This document shows, in pieces, positions 56,093 to 64,000 of a DNA stretch of 64,000 bases. The notes below the pieces were generated by a model. The model had not been told where the DNA came from. It worked only from the letters and a program-made list of their open reading frames with translations, and did no database searches. How positions within the stretch are numbered: position 1 is the stretch's first letter; each line of letters starts with the position of its first letter. This DNA comes from Lachnospiraceae bacterium. Its GTDB lineage: Bacteria > Bacillota > Clostridia > Lachnospirales > Lachnospiraceae. Both the position numbers and the translations under genes were made by a program. The stretch covers positions 1-64,000 of the forward strand of contig JAFXAZ010000002.1 of assembly GCA_017521985.1 (NCBI GenBank), written 5' to 3'.

Positions 56093-56947
56093 TTATTCAT
56101 AATTAGCATTTAATGCCTGAATAAAATCATCTATAAGCTCATCCTCATAGGCACCTACATAAGTGCCATCATAGAAACGACTAAGCGCTTCCCCTTCAAA
56201 TCGTTGCCAGGATACCGTTTCCTTGCCTAAAACAATGGGATAAAAGCACACGCCACAAGCCTTGGCAACCTCCAAGTCCTTTATGGCATTTCCAATCATC
56301 ATCACATTTGCAGGGTCATATCCGCTCTCCAATAACTGAGAGATACAGAATGCCTTGCTGCCTACATTTTGATTTAGAATCAAATCCACAAAATACGCCA
56401 GCCCATGAAACTCCCATTCCTCATAGATAGCATCCGGGTTAGTAGCAGAAACGACAGCAATGTCACAATCCTCTCTGGCTACCATCAATGCCTCCAGCAC
56501 TCCATCATAAGGACGCCTTATATCCAAAGGAATCATGGAAATATGCTGACTTACGGTCTGAGACCAACGAAGCACCTTCGGCAAAATATGACTGTCATCG
56601 TCTTCCAGATAACGAATCAATGCCGCATTGGAAAGCTCCGGCGTGGTGGCCACCCAACGCGCCAGCGCATCCACCTCCTCAATTGGTGTAATATGCTTGT
56701 CAATATATTCTAAAACCAGCTGTAAGCCCATAAAACGATTTATACCACGATTGATGGAATACAAACTTATTGCATTCCAAATCCTCAAAACCTGGTCTTT
56801 ATACCGCTGCAAGCCCCATTCCTCTACCAAACAAGGCCCAAAACAGCCACCATGCTTAATTTCCATGGTATTCATTACCGTACCATCGGAATCTACACAA
56901 ATCAAAAAATCATTTTTCTTTTGGTATTCTCTGAATTCTCTTTTCAT
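56093..56947 (-). CDS. HAD-superfamily hydrolase
   Basis: 284 residues. Motif I CVDSDGTVMNTM (catalytic Asp pair, DxDGT), motif II VVSATNP, the Lys region NQNVGSKAFC, and motif IV NVMMIGNAIKDLEVAKACG. The cap is helical and inserted (about 30-130). Probably a phosphatase on a small metabolite; no specific substrate is evident. It stands between the TldE gene (100 bp) and metF. Confidence 0.85.
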   Translation of the reverse strand: MKREFREYQKKNDFLICVDSDGTVMNTMEIKHGGCFGPCLVEEWGLQRYKDQVLRIWNAISLYSINRGINRFMGLQLVLEYIDKHITPIEEVDALARWVATTPELSNAALIRYLEDDDSHILPKVLRWSQTVSQHISMIPLDIRRPYDGVLEALMVAREDCDIAVVSATNPDAIYEEWEFHGLAYFVDLILNQNVGSKAFCISQLLESGYDPANVMMIGNAIKDLEVAKACGVCFYPIVLGKETVSWQRFEGEALSRFYDGTYVGAYEDELIDDFIQALNANYE

Positions 56948-57047
56948 TACTCCCGCCTCAAAAGTAATTATGTAAAAATTTAGTATATTTCATTATAGCC
57001 AGTTTCGAGAACTATTTCAACTATTTTTTTATATTGTGTATACAATT

Positions 57048-58397
57048 TTACTTTCCGGCAACAGAAATTTGCTTTATCATTATCGTCGGTGCGCCGAAGC
57101 ATCCGCTGGCTCTAGGTGTTAAGAACTCAAGGTCGTCGCCTACTAAGGCAATTTTATTAAGTAACTCGTAGAAATTACCGGAAATGGTAAAGTTTTTGAT
57201 GGCGTGGCTTTTCTTGCCATCTTCAATCCGGAATCCTTCGGAGGCGATGGAGAAATCACCGGTTACCGCATCTGCGCCTGCATGGAGTCCATTGAGGGAG
57301 GTTACGTAAATACCCTTACCCGTTTCTTTGAAGATATCTTCACAGGTTCCGGCACCGCCTTTTGCCAGATAGAAATTATAAGGCATTACGCTGACACTGC
57401 CTGCATAGCTTGCCTTGCGGCCATTACCGGTAGATACCACACCTGCCTTATGGGCAGTTGCAAGATTGTGAAGCAGGGTTACCAGCTTGCCTTTTTCCAC
57501 AACATGTTTGGAGTAGGTTGCCACGCCTTCTCCGTCAAAGGACATACGAAGGAAGGTTTCCTTACAGAACGGATCATCCACAATGGTTACCAGCTCATTT
57601 GCAATCTCTGTGCCCTCTTTTCCGGCAAGCAAGGATAATCCACGCTGAGCCGCATCCGCGGAGAAAATATTGCTGAATGTAGCAAGAAGCGTAGCCGCCA
57701 TTTCCTTGGACAACACGATATCATAGATTCCGCTTGCTACGGACTCCTTTCCGATACTAGCCACTGCGTCTGCTACTACCTTGTCTGCTAATTCTTTGGT
57801 ATTAAACTTTGCAAAGTCATCTGCTTTCATGCAGTAACTGCTAAACATTTCTTCGCCTTCTTTTACCACTGCTTCCGCACCGACCATAGTAAAATCATAC
57901 TCGCAGCTAAGGTCTAAGCCCTTGGAATTGCACAGAGCAATGCGAGTTCTGCCATAGCCTGCCATAGTCTGAGAGCCTTCTATTACACGACCGTCCGCTA
58001 CGTAAAGCTGTTCTTCAAAGGCACGTACTAAATCCACAAGCTGAGCACCCGTAGGCTCTGTAGTCTTTACAGGCTCTAATTCCTGATAGATGTCCCCTGC
58101 TTCGTGAATAAATACCATGTCTTCACTCTCAATAACAGCCGCATTTTCCATAGCAGCTTCTACGATGCGAATTGCCTCCTCTTCGTTAAAAAGCTCGGTA
58201 GAAGCATAGCCCATCTTGCCTTCAAAAATACAACGAAAGCAAGCACCGGCATCGTTAGAAGTGGTAAATTCCTGCAAATCGTGCATCATGGCACTGGCAC
58301 TGATATCCTCAGACTCGGTAAAGTAAAGTTCATATTCTGTAAGCCCTTTTTCCAGAGCATGTTTGATTACACTATCTTTAAAATCAATATATTTCAT
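57048..58397 (-). CDS. TldE/PmbA-family protein
   Basis: 449 residues from ATG 58397, with AGGAGG six bases upstream; the upstream frame overlaps the tldD end. MHDLQEFTTSNDAGACFRCIFEGKMGYAST at the N-terminus and FTISGNFYELLNKIALVGDDLEF near the C-terminus are family features. It lacks the HExxxH zinc motif found in TldD, as usual for the TldE partner. With TldD it forms a heterodimeric peptidase that degrades unstructured peptides and can mature ribosomally made peptides. Located directly after tldD. Confidence 0.9.
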   Translation of the reverse strand: MKYIDFKDSVIKHALEKGLTEYELYFTESEDISASAMMHDLQEFTTSNDAGACFRCIFEGKMGYASTELFNEEEAIRIVEAAMENAAVIESEDMVFIHEAGDIYQELEPVKTTEPTGAQLVDLVRAFEEQLYVADGRVIEGSQTMAGYGRTRIALCNSKGLDLSCEYDFTMVGAEAVVKEGEEMFSSYCMKADDFAKFNTKELADKVVADAVASIGKESVASGIYDIVLSKEMAATLLATFSNIFSADAAQRGLSLLAGKEGTEIANELVTIVDDPFCKETFLRMSFDGEGVATYSKHVVEKGKLVTLLHNLATAHKAGVVSTGNGRKASYAGSVSVMPYNFYLAKGGAGTCEDIFKETGKGIYVTSLNGLHAGADAVTGDFSIASEGFRIEDGKKSHAIKNFTISGNFYELLNKIALVGDDLEFLTPRASGCFGAPTIMIKQISVAGK

Positions 58398-58407
58398 AAC
58401 GGACCTC

Positions 58408-59787
58408 CTATCTGCCACCTACTGTTATGCTGGAAACGCGAATCAACGGCTGTCCAACATCTGCCGGAACGCTGCCGCTGGACGCACCACACATACCCTG
58501 ACCGGTAGCAAGATTCTGGCCTACCATATCAATATCCATAATAACTTCGGAGCCCTTGCCAATGAGGCTGGCACCACGCACTGCCTCGCAAATCTCGCCG
58601 TTACGGATAATATAACCCTCTCGCACGGAGAAATTAAAGGCACCTGTGGTCGGATTTACGGAACCGCCGCCCATATCCTTGGCATACAGACCATACTCAA
58701 TAGACTTGATAATGTCCTCATTTTTGTCCGGACCATTATCAATATATGTATTACTCATACGAGAAGTCGGAGCCCACTGATAGCCCTGACGACGGCAGGA
58801 ACCATTGCCCTCCATACCCATACGACGACCGTTTAACTTGTCAATCATGTAGTTTTTCAAAATACCGTTCTCAATAAGAACCTTGCGCTGTGCCGGCGTG
58901 CCTTCATCATCAAAATTAAAGGAACCCCAGGCATTTGGAATGGTACCATCGTCAATAGCAGTCACCTTCTCATTTGCAATCTGCTGACCCAGCTTGCCCG
59001 CAAACTGAGACTGACCGATAGACACGCAGGAAGCCTCCAGAGAGTGACCGCACGCCTCGTGGAAAATAACGCCGCCAAAGCCATTTTCAATGGCAACCGG
59101 CATATTGCCTGCCTTAATATAGTCTGCATTTAAAATGGTAATCGCCTGACGCGCCGCTTCCGTACCGATGTCCTTTGGAGAAATCTGTTCAAACATCTCC
59201 AAGCCCATACGACGACCCGGTCTGCATCCGCCGGTCTGATTTTCTCCGTTTTTGCTGGCAATCGCCTCAATCATCATACGGGTACGAATCTGACGATCAC
59301 GAGCCAATAAACCATCGCTATTAGCAATTAAAATATTATGGTCGACGTCCAAAAGGGTACCGGTAACCTGGCTAATATCCTGATGATAATTTTTTGCGGC
59401 AAAATAGCCTTCCTTTAATAAATCAGTCTTAAACTGCATACTTGCACTGTCCGGCACGATTTTAATCGGATGAATATCCCCGAAAATACGCTCCGTCAAA
59501 TGCACACTCATGCGCTCCGGCACACCATTGAGCGTATCTGCCACCCTGCCCGCACAAGCAATGAGCGCCTCACGCTCCATAGAAGACGTAGAACCGGTAA
59601 CACATCTGGTGCCCTTCAAAATACGAATTCCCACACCGGAAATCAGACGGTCCTTGATACTGTCCACCTTGCTGTCAATCATAAAAATACTGTTTTCCTT
59701 GGTACGCTCCACATAAACTTCTGCGAAGTCTGCGCCCGTGGAAAGGGCTTTTTGCAGGACTTCTTCTAATAATCGTTTTGGTAACAT
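58408..59787 (-). CDS. tldD: TldD-family metallopeptidase
   Basis: 459 residues. FGGVIFHEACGHSLEASC carries the HExxxH zinc site of the family; DDEGTPAQRKVLIENGILKNYMIDKLNGRRMGMEGNGSCRRQGYQWAPTSRMSN-type region (shown in part) and GYIIRNGEICEAVRGASLIG are standard. Partner of the adjacent TldE. Possible roles are general peptide turnover or processing of a ribosomally made peptide; no precursor gene is visible beside it. Confidence 0.92.
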   Translation of the reverse strand: MLPKRLLEEVLQKALSTGADFAEVYVERTKENSIFMIDSKVDSIKDRLISGVGIRILKGTRCVTGSTSSMEREALIACAGRVADTLNGVPERMSVHLTERIFGDIHPIKIVPDSASMQFKTDLLKEGYFAAKNYHQDISQVTGTLLDVDHNILIANSDGLLARDRQIRTRMMIEAIASKNGENQTGGCRPGRRMGLEMFEQISPKDIGTEAARQAITILNADYIKAGNMPVAIENGFGGVIFHEACGHSLEASCVSIGQSQFAGKLGQQIANEKVTAIDDGTIPNAWGSFNFDDEGTPAQRKVLIENGILKNYMIDKLNGRRMGMEGNGSCRRQGYQWAPTSRMSNTYIDNGPDKNEDIIKSIEYGLYAKDMGGGSVNPTTGAFNFSVREGYIIRNGEICEAVRGASLIGKGSEVIMDIDMVGQNLATGQGMCGASSGSVPADVGQPLIRVSSITVGGR

Positions 59788-59943
59788 AGAATGCTCCTTT
59801 TCTAATTTATTTTAGGTGGTTGCGAGACTTTGAATCTTCCTTATTTTCTGTGTAAAAGAACTGATTTCACGAAGGCACGCTCTCGCTCTATTCCGCTGGC
59901 AGCGGTACATAAGGCGTTGTAAACACCTATCTAATTTACATAA

Positions 59944-60390
59944 TTACTTTTCGACATCGCCGGTCCAGGTATTGATGCCGCCGAATTCTTTTATATTGGT
60001 GTAGCCGAGTTTTGCCAGTTTCTCGGATGCTTGTTTGCTGCGGTTGCCGCTTCGGCAATACACCAGTATCAACTGCTCTTTATCCGGAAGCTCCTCCGGC
60101 ATGTTGTCGCCAATGGTCTCGTTTGGCACACAAATGGCGCCAGGAATGTGTCCCTCGGCATACTCTGCCTCTGTTCGCACGTCTAAAATAATGTAATTTT
60201 CGACCTCTGCCATAAGTGCTTTGGCTTCGTCCTGGGTAATTTGTTCATAGGTCATCTGTGCTTCTGCCTCCTTTACTTCCTGCTGGTGGGGTACTTGGCT
60301 TCGGGTCGCCTGTCCGCAGGCACAAAGCATGGCACATAGCAAAACAGGTACCAAGTGCCCAACCATTCTTTTTAATATATCCTTTACCAT
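59944..60390 (-). CDS. Rhodanese-domain lipoprotein
   Basis: 148 residues. A signal sequence ends in a lipobox-like LCAC (Cys25). A single rhodanese domain follows: YIILDVRTEAEYAEGHIPGAICVPNE and the active Cys in ILVYCRSGNRSKQASEKLAKLGYTNI. Anchored outside the membrane, it may carry sulfur or bind oxyanions. Ten bases after the phosphatase gene, so probably co-transcribed with it. Confidence 0.88.
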   Translation of the reverse strand: MVKDILKRMVGHLVPVLLCAMLCACGQATRSQVPHQQEVKEAEAQMTYEQITQDEAKALMAEVENYIILDVRTEAEYAEGHIPGAICVPNETIGDNMPEELPDKEQLILVYCRSGNRSKQASEKLAKLGYTNIKEFGGINTWTGDVEK

Positions 60391-60399
60391 CTTGCCCTG

Positions 60400-60873
60400 C
60401 TATATCCTTCCCTGCTGCTGCAAATATTTTAACAGTCCCTCACAGCCTGCCAACACGTCGCGATATGTCGCCTCAAAATCCCCTGTATACCAAGGGTCCG
60501 CCACATCTCTGCCGGAACCTGCGAAAGACAACAACTTGTACACCTTGCCCTCCGGATCACCACCTGCAATACGATTTATATTGCGGATATTGGCAGTGTC
60601 CATGCCAATTAAATAATCGTATTCTTCGTAATCCTGCTTGGTCATTTGAGTTGCTCGGTGAGGGATGACTGGGATACCTACTTGGCGGAGTTTTTGAACC
60701 GTGCCGTAATGCACCGGATTGCCTAGTTCCTCACGACTGGTGCCCGCGGAGGCAATGATGAAATTGTATTCTAAATGTTTTTGTTTTACTAAATGAGTCA
60801 TGACGGACTCCGCCATGGTGCTGCGGCAGATGTTGCCGTGGCAGATGAAGAGGATTTTAATTTGATTTGACAT
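60400..60873 (-). CDS. Low-molecular-weight protein tyrosine phosphatase
   Basis: 157 residues. P-loop CHGNICRST (Cys11, Arg17) and the general acid in VADPWYTGDFEATYRDV. A cytoplasmic phosphatase, in Firmicutes linked to tyrosine or arginine phosphatase activity (YwlE/YfkJ type); which of the two is unclear. It and the rhodanese lipoprotein form a small operon. Confidence 0.9.
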   Translation of the reverse strand: MSNQIKILFICHGNICRSTMAESVMTHLVKQKHLEYNFIIASAGTSREELGNPVHYGTVQKLRQVGIPVIPHRATQMTKQDYEEYDYLIGMDTANIRNINRIAGGDPEGKVYKLLSFAGSGRDVADPWYTGDFEATYRDVLAGCEGLLKYLQQQGRI

Positions 60874-60942
60874 AGTCTGGTATAGCCTCCTTTTATCTTG
60901 GTTTTCACATCACACACATCGAATAATCTCTTCTTTGTCGAA

Positions 60943-61758
60943 TTATTGCCAATTCCTCTTTAATATCTCACTTTTCAAATACAATGTGTTCTTATCAGAA
61001 GTCTTAAGCGGATGCAATTTCCCGCGTTTTGTCAGATCAATGATATTTTGTCTGGAACATCCAAGAATCTCCGCCGCTTCTGCTGCATTGATGACTCGAT
61101 GTGACACAAAATTTCGAAAGTCCGCTACTGTAAGAGGAACTTTTTTACCAATCCGATACAGCACGGAATCCGATACGGTCATATTCACATCCCACGACAC
61201 ACCATATCCTCCGGTTTGCATTTGAACATGTTCAAAATACTCCGGCTTCTTGAGCAGGATCTGAAATCCTAAAGTCTTTTCAAAATGTTTCCTCAAATCG
61301 CATTTCTTAATCATTCCATCCCTAAAGAACACCAACAAACCGTAATCCTCCAAAGGAAGTATATCTTCTATTCTTGTGGCAAATCGCTTGATGATTTCTT
61401 CCGGAAGATCCTTTTCATCAATTGGAACAAGATAATAATCATCTTGCGCACATCTTCCCATCGCCAAAATCAGAAGCTCGTACTCATCATATTCCTCTAA
61501 CTGATTATCACGCAAGATTTCTCCGATGTTCTGCCGATCTGTCGGAATGATTCGTTGCTGAACCCAAACCTTACCCCAATAGGAATTTACAGTGGTTTCA
61601 TTCCGTCTCACAAAAGAATCCAATAACAAAGGTAGTTCCCAAGGATCCGCCCCCTCCGGTAGTTCAATATAGAATCTCTTTTCAAATTCATAATAAAGAA
61701 GGTATGCCAAATCCTTTTGAACCTCAGCAGATTCATCTCGAATTGCAAAAATCTTCAT
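60943..61758 (-). CDS. DUF2442-like protein with C-terminal DNA-binding helix-turn-helix
   Basis: 271 residues from ATG 61758, with AGGTGG upstream, overlapping the end of the kinase gene by 26 bp. Three parts: an N-terminal domain of about 125 residues that I do not recognise (MKIFAIRDESAEVQKDLAYL...); a DUF2442-like segment (about 145-215: GLLVFFRDGMIKKCDLRKHF...PEYFEHVQMQTGGYGVSWD...SDSVLY); and a helix-turn-helix of excisionase/MerR type (about 225-265: INAAEAAEILGCSRQNIIDL TKRGKL). The helix-turn-helix makes it the best candidate for binding the two operators upstream of the kinase and so for autoregulation, perhaps as an antitoxin or partner. Confidence 0.7.
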   Translation of the reverse strand: MKIFAIRDESAEVQKDLAYLLYYEFEKRFYIELPEGADPWELPLLLDSFVRRNETTVNSYWGKVWVQQRIIPTDRQNIGEILRDNQLEEYDEYELLILAMGRCAQDDYYLVPIDEKDLPEEIIKRFATRIEDILPLEDYGLLVFFRDGMIKKCDLRKHFEKTLGFQILLKKPEYFEHVQMQTGGYGVSWDVNMTVSDSVLYRIGKKVPLTVADFRNFVSHRVINAAEAAEILGCSRQNIIDLTKRGKLHPLKTSDKNTLYLKSEILKRNWQ

Positions 61759-62557
61759 ACGCACACCACCTTTTCCAAATCATTTCCCAAATCTTATCTT
61801 GAAGCGCTCCGGAAATAATACCATCCAAGCCTTCCATAATAACCTCTCTATCACTCTCACGCAGCGGATTCAACTCCGGCATTTTCTCTGCAGGTATCAG
61901 TTTTAAATTTCCCCATGTAGATCGGGAACCAATAAAATTGTTGCAAAGCTTATCTTCCATTACATCAAATGCCTCTACCTGACTGTCATTCATACAACGA
62001 CAAAGAAACGAAAGCCCATGATCAAACAGCGGTGCCAGGTGCAAGGTCTTCTTTCGACTATTGCGTAACACTTCAATATTTGCACCGTGGCGATCACGAT
62101 TGAGAATCAGATAATCCACCACCAGCATCTGATAAATATAGGTTTCCCATCCCATGCGCACACAGAAATCAAGTGCCGATTCCTTTGGAAGTGCTTCTCT
62201 TTCCTTGTATGCATCCAGGGCAATTTTTGATTCGCCCTTTTCCTTGAAATCATCAGAGGCACAAAGGTATACATCCTGGATTTCTCCCTCCAGCATGATG
62301 TCAGCATGGATAAGCTGATAAGACAAATGAGGAATCCCCAATATCGTCAGCAGTCGATCAACAATTAATTCATTTACACATTCATGGCCGATTACACCTT
62401 GTACTTTATCAAAATTTGAGAGCTTATAGTAAACTTTCTTCCCGCCTAATTCTGAATATGATTTCAAAAAGGAACCAGCCGTTCCCGAAGAATTGTGATA
62501 AACAGACCAAGACAAATAAGTAAGGTCCTGTTTTTCTTTTAGCAGCTGTGTATTCAT
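61733..62557 (-). CDS. Compact HipA-like kinase
   Basis: 274 residues. VVDYLILNRDRHGANIEV (catalytic Asp155, Asn160) matches the HipA loop GNTDxHxKN, and LHLAPLFDHGLSF (Asp179) matches LAPLYD. Lys45 in KVYYKLSNFD is a possible ATP-site Lys. The protein lacks the N-terminal HipA subdomain of E. coli HipA (440 residues), as in short HipT/CtkA-like kinases. Target unknown: HipA-type enzymes phosphorylate aminoacyl-tRNA synthetases. The start has GGAGGTG nine bases upstream, and the gene is driven by the promoter at 62578-62606. Pairing with a helix-turn-helix partner is like a toxin-antitoxin operon, but with reversed gene order and an unrelated partner. Confidence 0.75.
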   Translation of the reverse strand: MNTQLLKEKQDLTYLSWSVYHNSSGTAGSFLKSYSELGGKKVYYKLSNFDKVQGVIGHECVNELIVDRLLTILGIPHLSYQLIHADIMLEGEIQDVYLCASDDFKEKGESKIALDAYKEREALPKESALDFCVRMGWETYIYQMLVVDYLILNRDRHGANIEVLRNSRKKTLHLAPLFDHGLSFLCRCMNDSQVEAFDVMEDKLCNNFIGSRSTWGNLKLIPAEKMPELNPLRESDREVIMEGLDGIISGALQDKIWEMIWKRWCAYEDFCNSR

Positions 62558-62577
62558 AGTATTTCACCTCCACCTCA

Positions 62578-62606
62578 ATTCTATTCTTTTACTTGTCATA
62601 TGTCAA
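62578..62606 (-). promoter_or_regulatory. Promoter of the HipA-like kinase operon
   Basis: On the minus strand, TTGACA (plus 62601-62606) and TAGAAT (plus 62578-62583) are separated by exactly 17 bases, near the sigma-A consensus. It lies about 21-50 bp before the kinase ATG. Confidence 0.8.
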
Positions 62607-62608
62607 GT
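62591..62608. promoter_or_regulatory. Operator site 1 of the kinase operon
   Basis: ACTTGTCATATGTCAAGT is palindromic apart from one symmetric mismatch pair and covers the -35 box. Binding would block RNA polymerase. A second copy lies 33 bp away centre to centre (about three helical turns). Confidence 0.65.
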
Positions 62609-62623
62609 AATTATTTCATCTCC

Positions 62624-62641
62624 GCTTGACATACGACAAGT
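62624..62641. promoter_or_regulatory. Operator site 2 of the kinase operon
   Basis: GCTTGACATACGACAAGT; its reverse complement matches site 1 at 16 of 18 positions. Upstream of the -35 box on the minus strand. Confidence 0.65.
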
Positions 62642-62657
62642 TATGTATATTCATCAC

Positions 62658-62993
62658 TTATTTCCTTCCACAAATTAGGTCGTAACTTTCCGCAATCATT
62701 CTTTGGACCTCTTCCACCGGAATGGTGCCATCCAAAATAATGGTATTCCAATGCTCCTTATTCTGATGATATCCCGGAAGCACAGCCGCATAGGTCTGTC
62801 TCCATAAATCTCTCCATTCAGGATTTACCTTTACATTGACACAAAGCTTATCATCTCGAAAATAAGTCCACGCAAAAACCTTCTTATTCTTGCGGTATCG
62901 AACCAACTGCCAGTTTTCATCATGGAACGGTGCATCCTGATAAGTATCAGGAAATGACAAACAATACTTTAAAACTTCTTCTCTGGTTGTCAT
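62658..62993 (-). CDS. MmcQ/YjbR-family protein
   Basis: 111 residues from ATG 62993 (AAGGAG ten bases upstream; a GTG three codons earlier is the alternative). Family pattern: REEVLKYCLSFPDTYQDAPF at the start, VFAWTYFRDDKLCVNVKVNPE, and NKEHWNTIILDGTIPVEEV. YjbR is a double-wing DNA-binding-like fold of unknown role. Located between the kinase operon promoter and an FMN reductase-like gene. Confidence 0.88.
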   Translation of the reverse strand: MTTREEVLKYCLSFPDTYQDAPFHDENWQLVRYRKNKKVFAWTYFRDDKLCVNVKVNPEWRDLWRQTYAAVLPGYHQNKEHWNTIILDGTIPVEEVQRMIAESYDLICGRK

Positions 62994-63024
62994 ACATTCC
63001 ACGCTCCTTCTTCATTTTCCGTAT

Positions 63025-63642
63025 TTATCTGATAAAATTTGTCCACGCATGTACTTCTTTTTCCGGCAAACCATACTTTTCTTTTCCAAGCGCAATACTC
63101 TTCATCAAAAAGCTCATATTTCTTGCAAGTGTACGCATCTGCTGCATACCTTCCTCATCCTGCACTGCATCCTTTGCATTTGAGCCATGTATGCCATTCC
63201 AGTATTGTCCGGAAGCAACCGGCATTCCGCTGATCGTAAAATACTTGTTCAGCTCATCAAAGGTGGCTGTCAAGCCACCGCGTCTTGCGGATGCTACAGC
63301 TGCACCAACCTTCATTGTTTTATCAAATTGAGAACTGTGGAACAGTCTGTCTAACACTGCAATCAATGTAGCATTGGCCGAAGCATAGTACACCGGACTT
63401 CCCACTACCAAACCGTCACACTGCTCAAATTTATCTGCCAACTCGTTTACCACATCATTAAATACACATTTCCCTTTTGTTCCACAAGTTCCACAGGCAA
63501 TACATCCTCTGACATCTTTGTTGCCAACTTGCACAAGCTCCGTTTCAATTCCTTCCTGTGCAAACACTTTCTCCATTTCATGAAGTGCCGTATAGGTGCT
63601 TCCCGTCGCATGCGGACTTCCGTTTATCAATAATACTTTCAT
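63025..63642 (-). CDS. NADPH-dependent FMN reductase-like flavoprotein
   Basis: 205 residues. LLINGSPHATGSTYTALHEM is the FMN phosphate loop, CIACGTCGTKGKCVFND a Cys-rich segment common in the iron-sulfur flavoprotein-like subgroup, and LVVGSPVYYASANATLIAVLDRLF the isoalloxazine-binding loop. Probably a redox or quinone/azo-type reductase. 22 bp before the YjbR gene, so likely co-transcribed. Confidence 0.87.
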   Translation of the reverse strand: MKVLLINGSPHATGSTYTALHEMEKVFAQEGIETELVQVGNKDVRGCIACGTCGTKGKCVFNDVVNELADKFEQCDGLVVGSPVYYASANATLIAVLDRLFHSSQFDKTMKVGAAVASARRGGLTATFDELNKYFTISGMPVASGQYWNGIHGSNAKDAVQDEEGMQQMRTLARNMSFLMKSIALGKEKYGLPEKEVHAWTNFIR

Positions 63643-63780
63643 AATGACTCCTTTCCAATGCTCTATTCTTATTTAAAGACAAGTCCATCTTTAAAGGCTA
63701 TTTTTCAAGAAATCAATGATGTACCCGCCTATCTCTAATATATCAGGTGTTGATTTAACTTAACATAATTTTATCTCACT

Positions 63781-64000
63781 TCATTCAGCAATTTCTTTAT
63801 TTATTATTTCTGTAACTTCTCCTAACTCACGATTCAGATCCTTAATATACTCTTCACAAACTTCAACATACATTCCCCTAGAATATCCATCCTGAATTTC
63901 CAGTGTTATCTCTACACTTCCAGCAACTACTTTTTCTAGAATTAATGTAAACAGTTTTTTCAAAGAATTCTGACACTCTGGGCTGTTTAGATTAATATCT
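63781..64000 (-). CDS. C-terminal part of an unrecognised protein (cut by right edge)
   Basis: The frame is open from the right edge to a stop at 63781 (about 72 codons, ...KKLFTLILEKVVAGSVEITLEIQDG... to NKEIAE). A TTG at 63963 could start a short version, but no ribosome binding site supports it, so a gene entering from the right is more likely. Helical and acidic; not recognised. Confidence 0.45.
   Translation of the reverse strand, partial: DINLNSPECQNSLKKLFTLILEKVVAGSVEITLEIQDGYSRGMYVEVCEEYIKDLNRELGEVTEIINKEIAE

Noticed and set aside
59788-59943. Possible small gene or RNA between tldD and the rhodanese gene
   Set aside because: Only a short weak hairpin (CGCTGGCAGCG) and no frame with a start site.
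62626-62660. Plus-strand TTGACA in operator site 2 as a divergent promoter
   Set aside because: No -10 box at 16-18 bases and no plus-strand gene follows.

Overview
The window is a piece of a chromosome from a low-to-moderate GC Gram-positive anaerobe, most likely a gut Clostridia/Lachnospiraceae member. The indications are strong AGGAGG-type ribosome binding sites, lipobox lipoproteins, AraC-regulated LplB/YtcP-type sugar ABC transport, a RapZ-WhiA-Crh-like cluster next to HprK and MurB, and a methionine synthase whose activation domain is a separate gene. No tRNA, rRNA, CRISPR array or intact insertion sequence was seen.

Positions 1-33,000 are carbohydrate-utilisation loci. The block at 1-10,354 (all minus strand) reads, from its 5' end, membrane AraC sensor-regulator, solute-binding lipoprotein, two permeases, GH88 unsaturated glucuronyl hydrolase, heparinase II/III-like lyase, SurA-like foldase lipoprotein and a large secreted protein cut by the window edge. 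This suggests uptake of lyase-generated uronic-acid oligosaccharides followed by intracellular breakdown. The block at 10,460-22,641 holds a GH95 fucosidase, an uncharacterised GH123-like (DUF6067-like) enzyme, three esterases of two folds, a GH2 beta-galactosidase and a UroD-like protein. From 22,754 come two AraC regulators and a Gfo/Idh/MocA oxidoreductase, then GH13 and GH78 enzymes with their own AraC regulator (32,154). Between them, 26,048-28,246 is a graveyard: a 67-bp near-perfect palindrome, a frameshifted winged-helix gene resembling AbiEi antitoxins, and a DUF234-type ATPase that lost its Walker A end where it abuts the GH13 gene.

Positions 33,017-41,200 are mixed accessory genes: GNAT, LysR with divergent YeiH, a four-gene ABC-LytTR-DUF3021 operon, a PHP phosphoesterase, an XRE regulator with a membrane partner, and a RelB-type antitoxin whose toxin survives only as a 19-codon tail.

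Positions 41,204-60,873 are mostly core genes: cyclophilin, class II FBP aldolase, an HPr-like protein with Asp at position 15 and Ser at 46, whiA, rapZ, murB, ROK glucokinase, hprK, uvrC, ftsH, split methionine synthase, metF, a HAD hydrolase, the TldD/TldE pair, a rhodanese lipoprotein and a low-molecular-weight phosphatase.

The best candidate for an undescribed system is at 60,943-62,641: a compact HipA-like kinase without the HipA N-terminal domain, overlapping a protein that joins an unknown N-terminal domain, a DUF2442-like domain and a DNA-binding helix-turn-helix. It has a near-consensus promoter whose -35 box lies inside one of two matching palindromic operators. This looks like a self-regulated toxin-antitoxin-like or signalling module. 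Past it lie a YjbR protein, an FMN reductase-like protein and a gene cut by the right edge.
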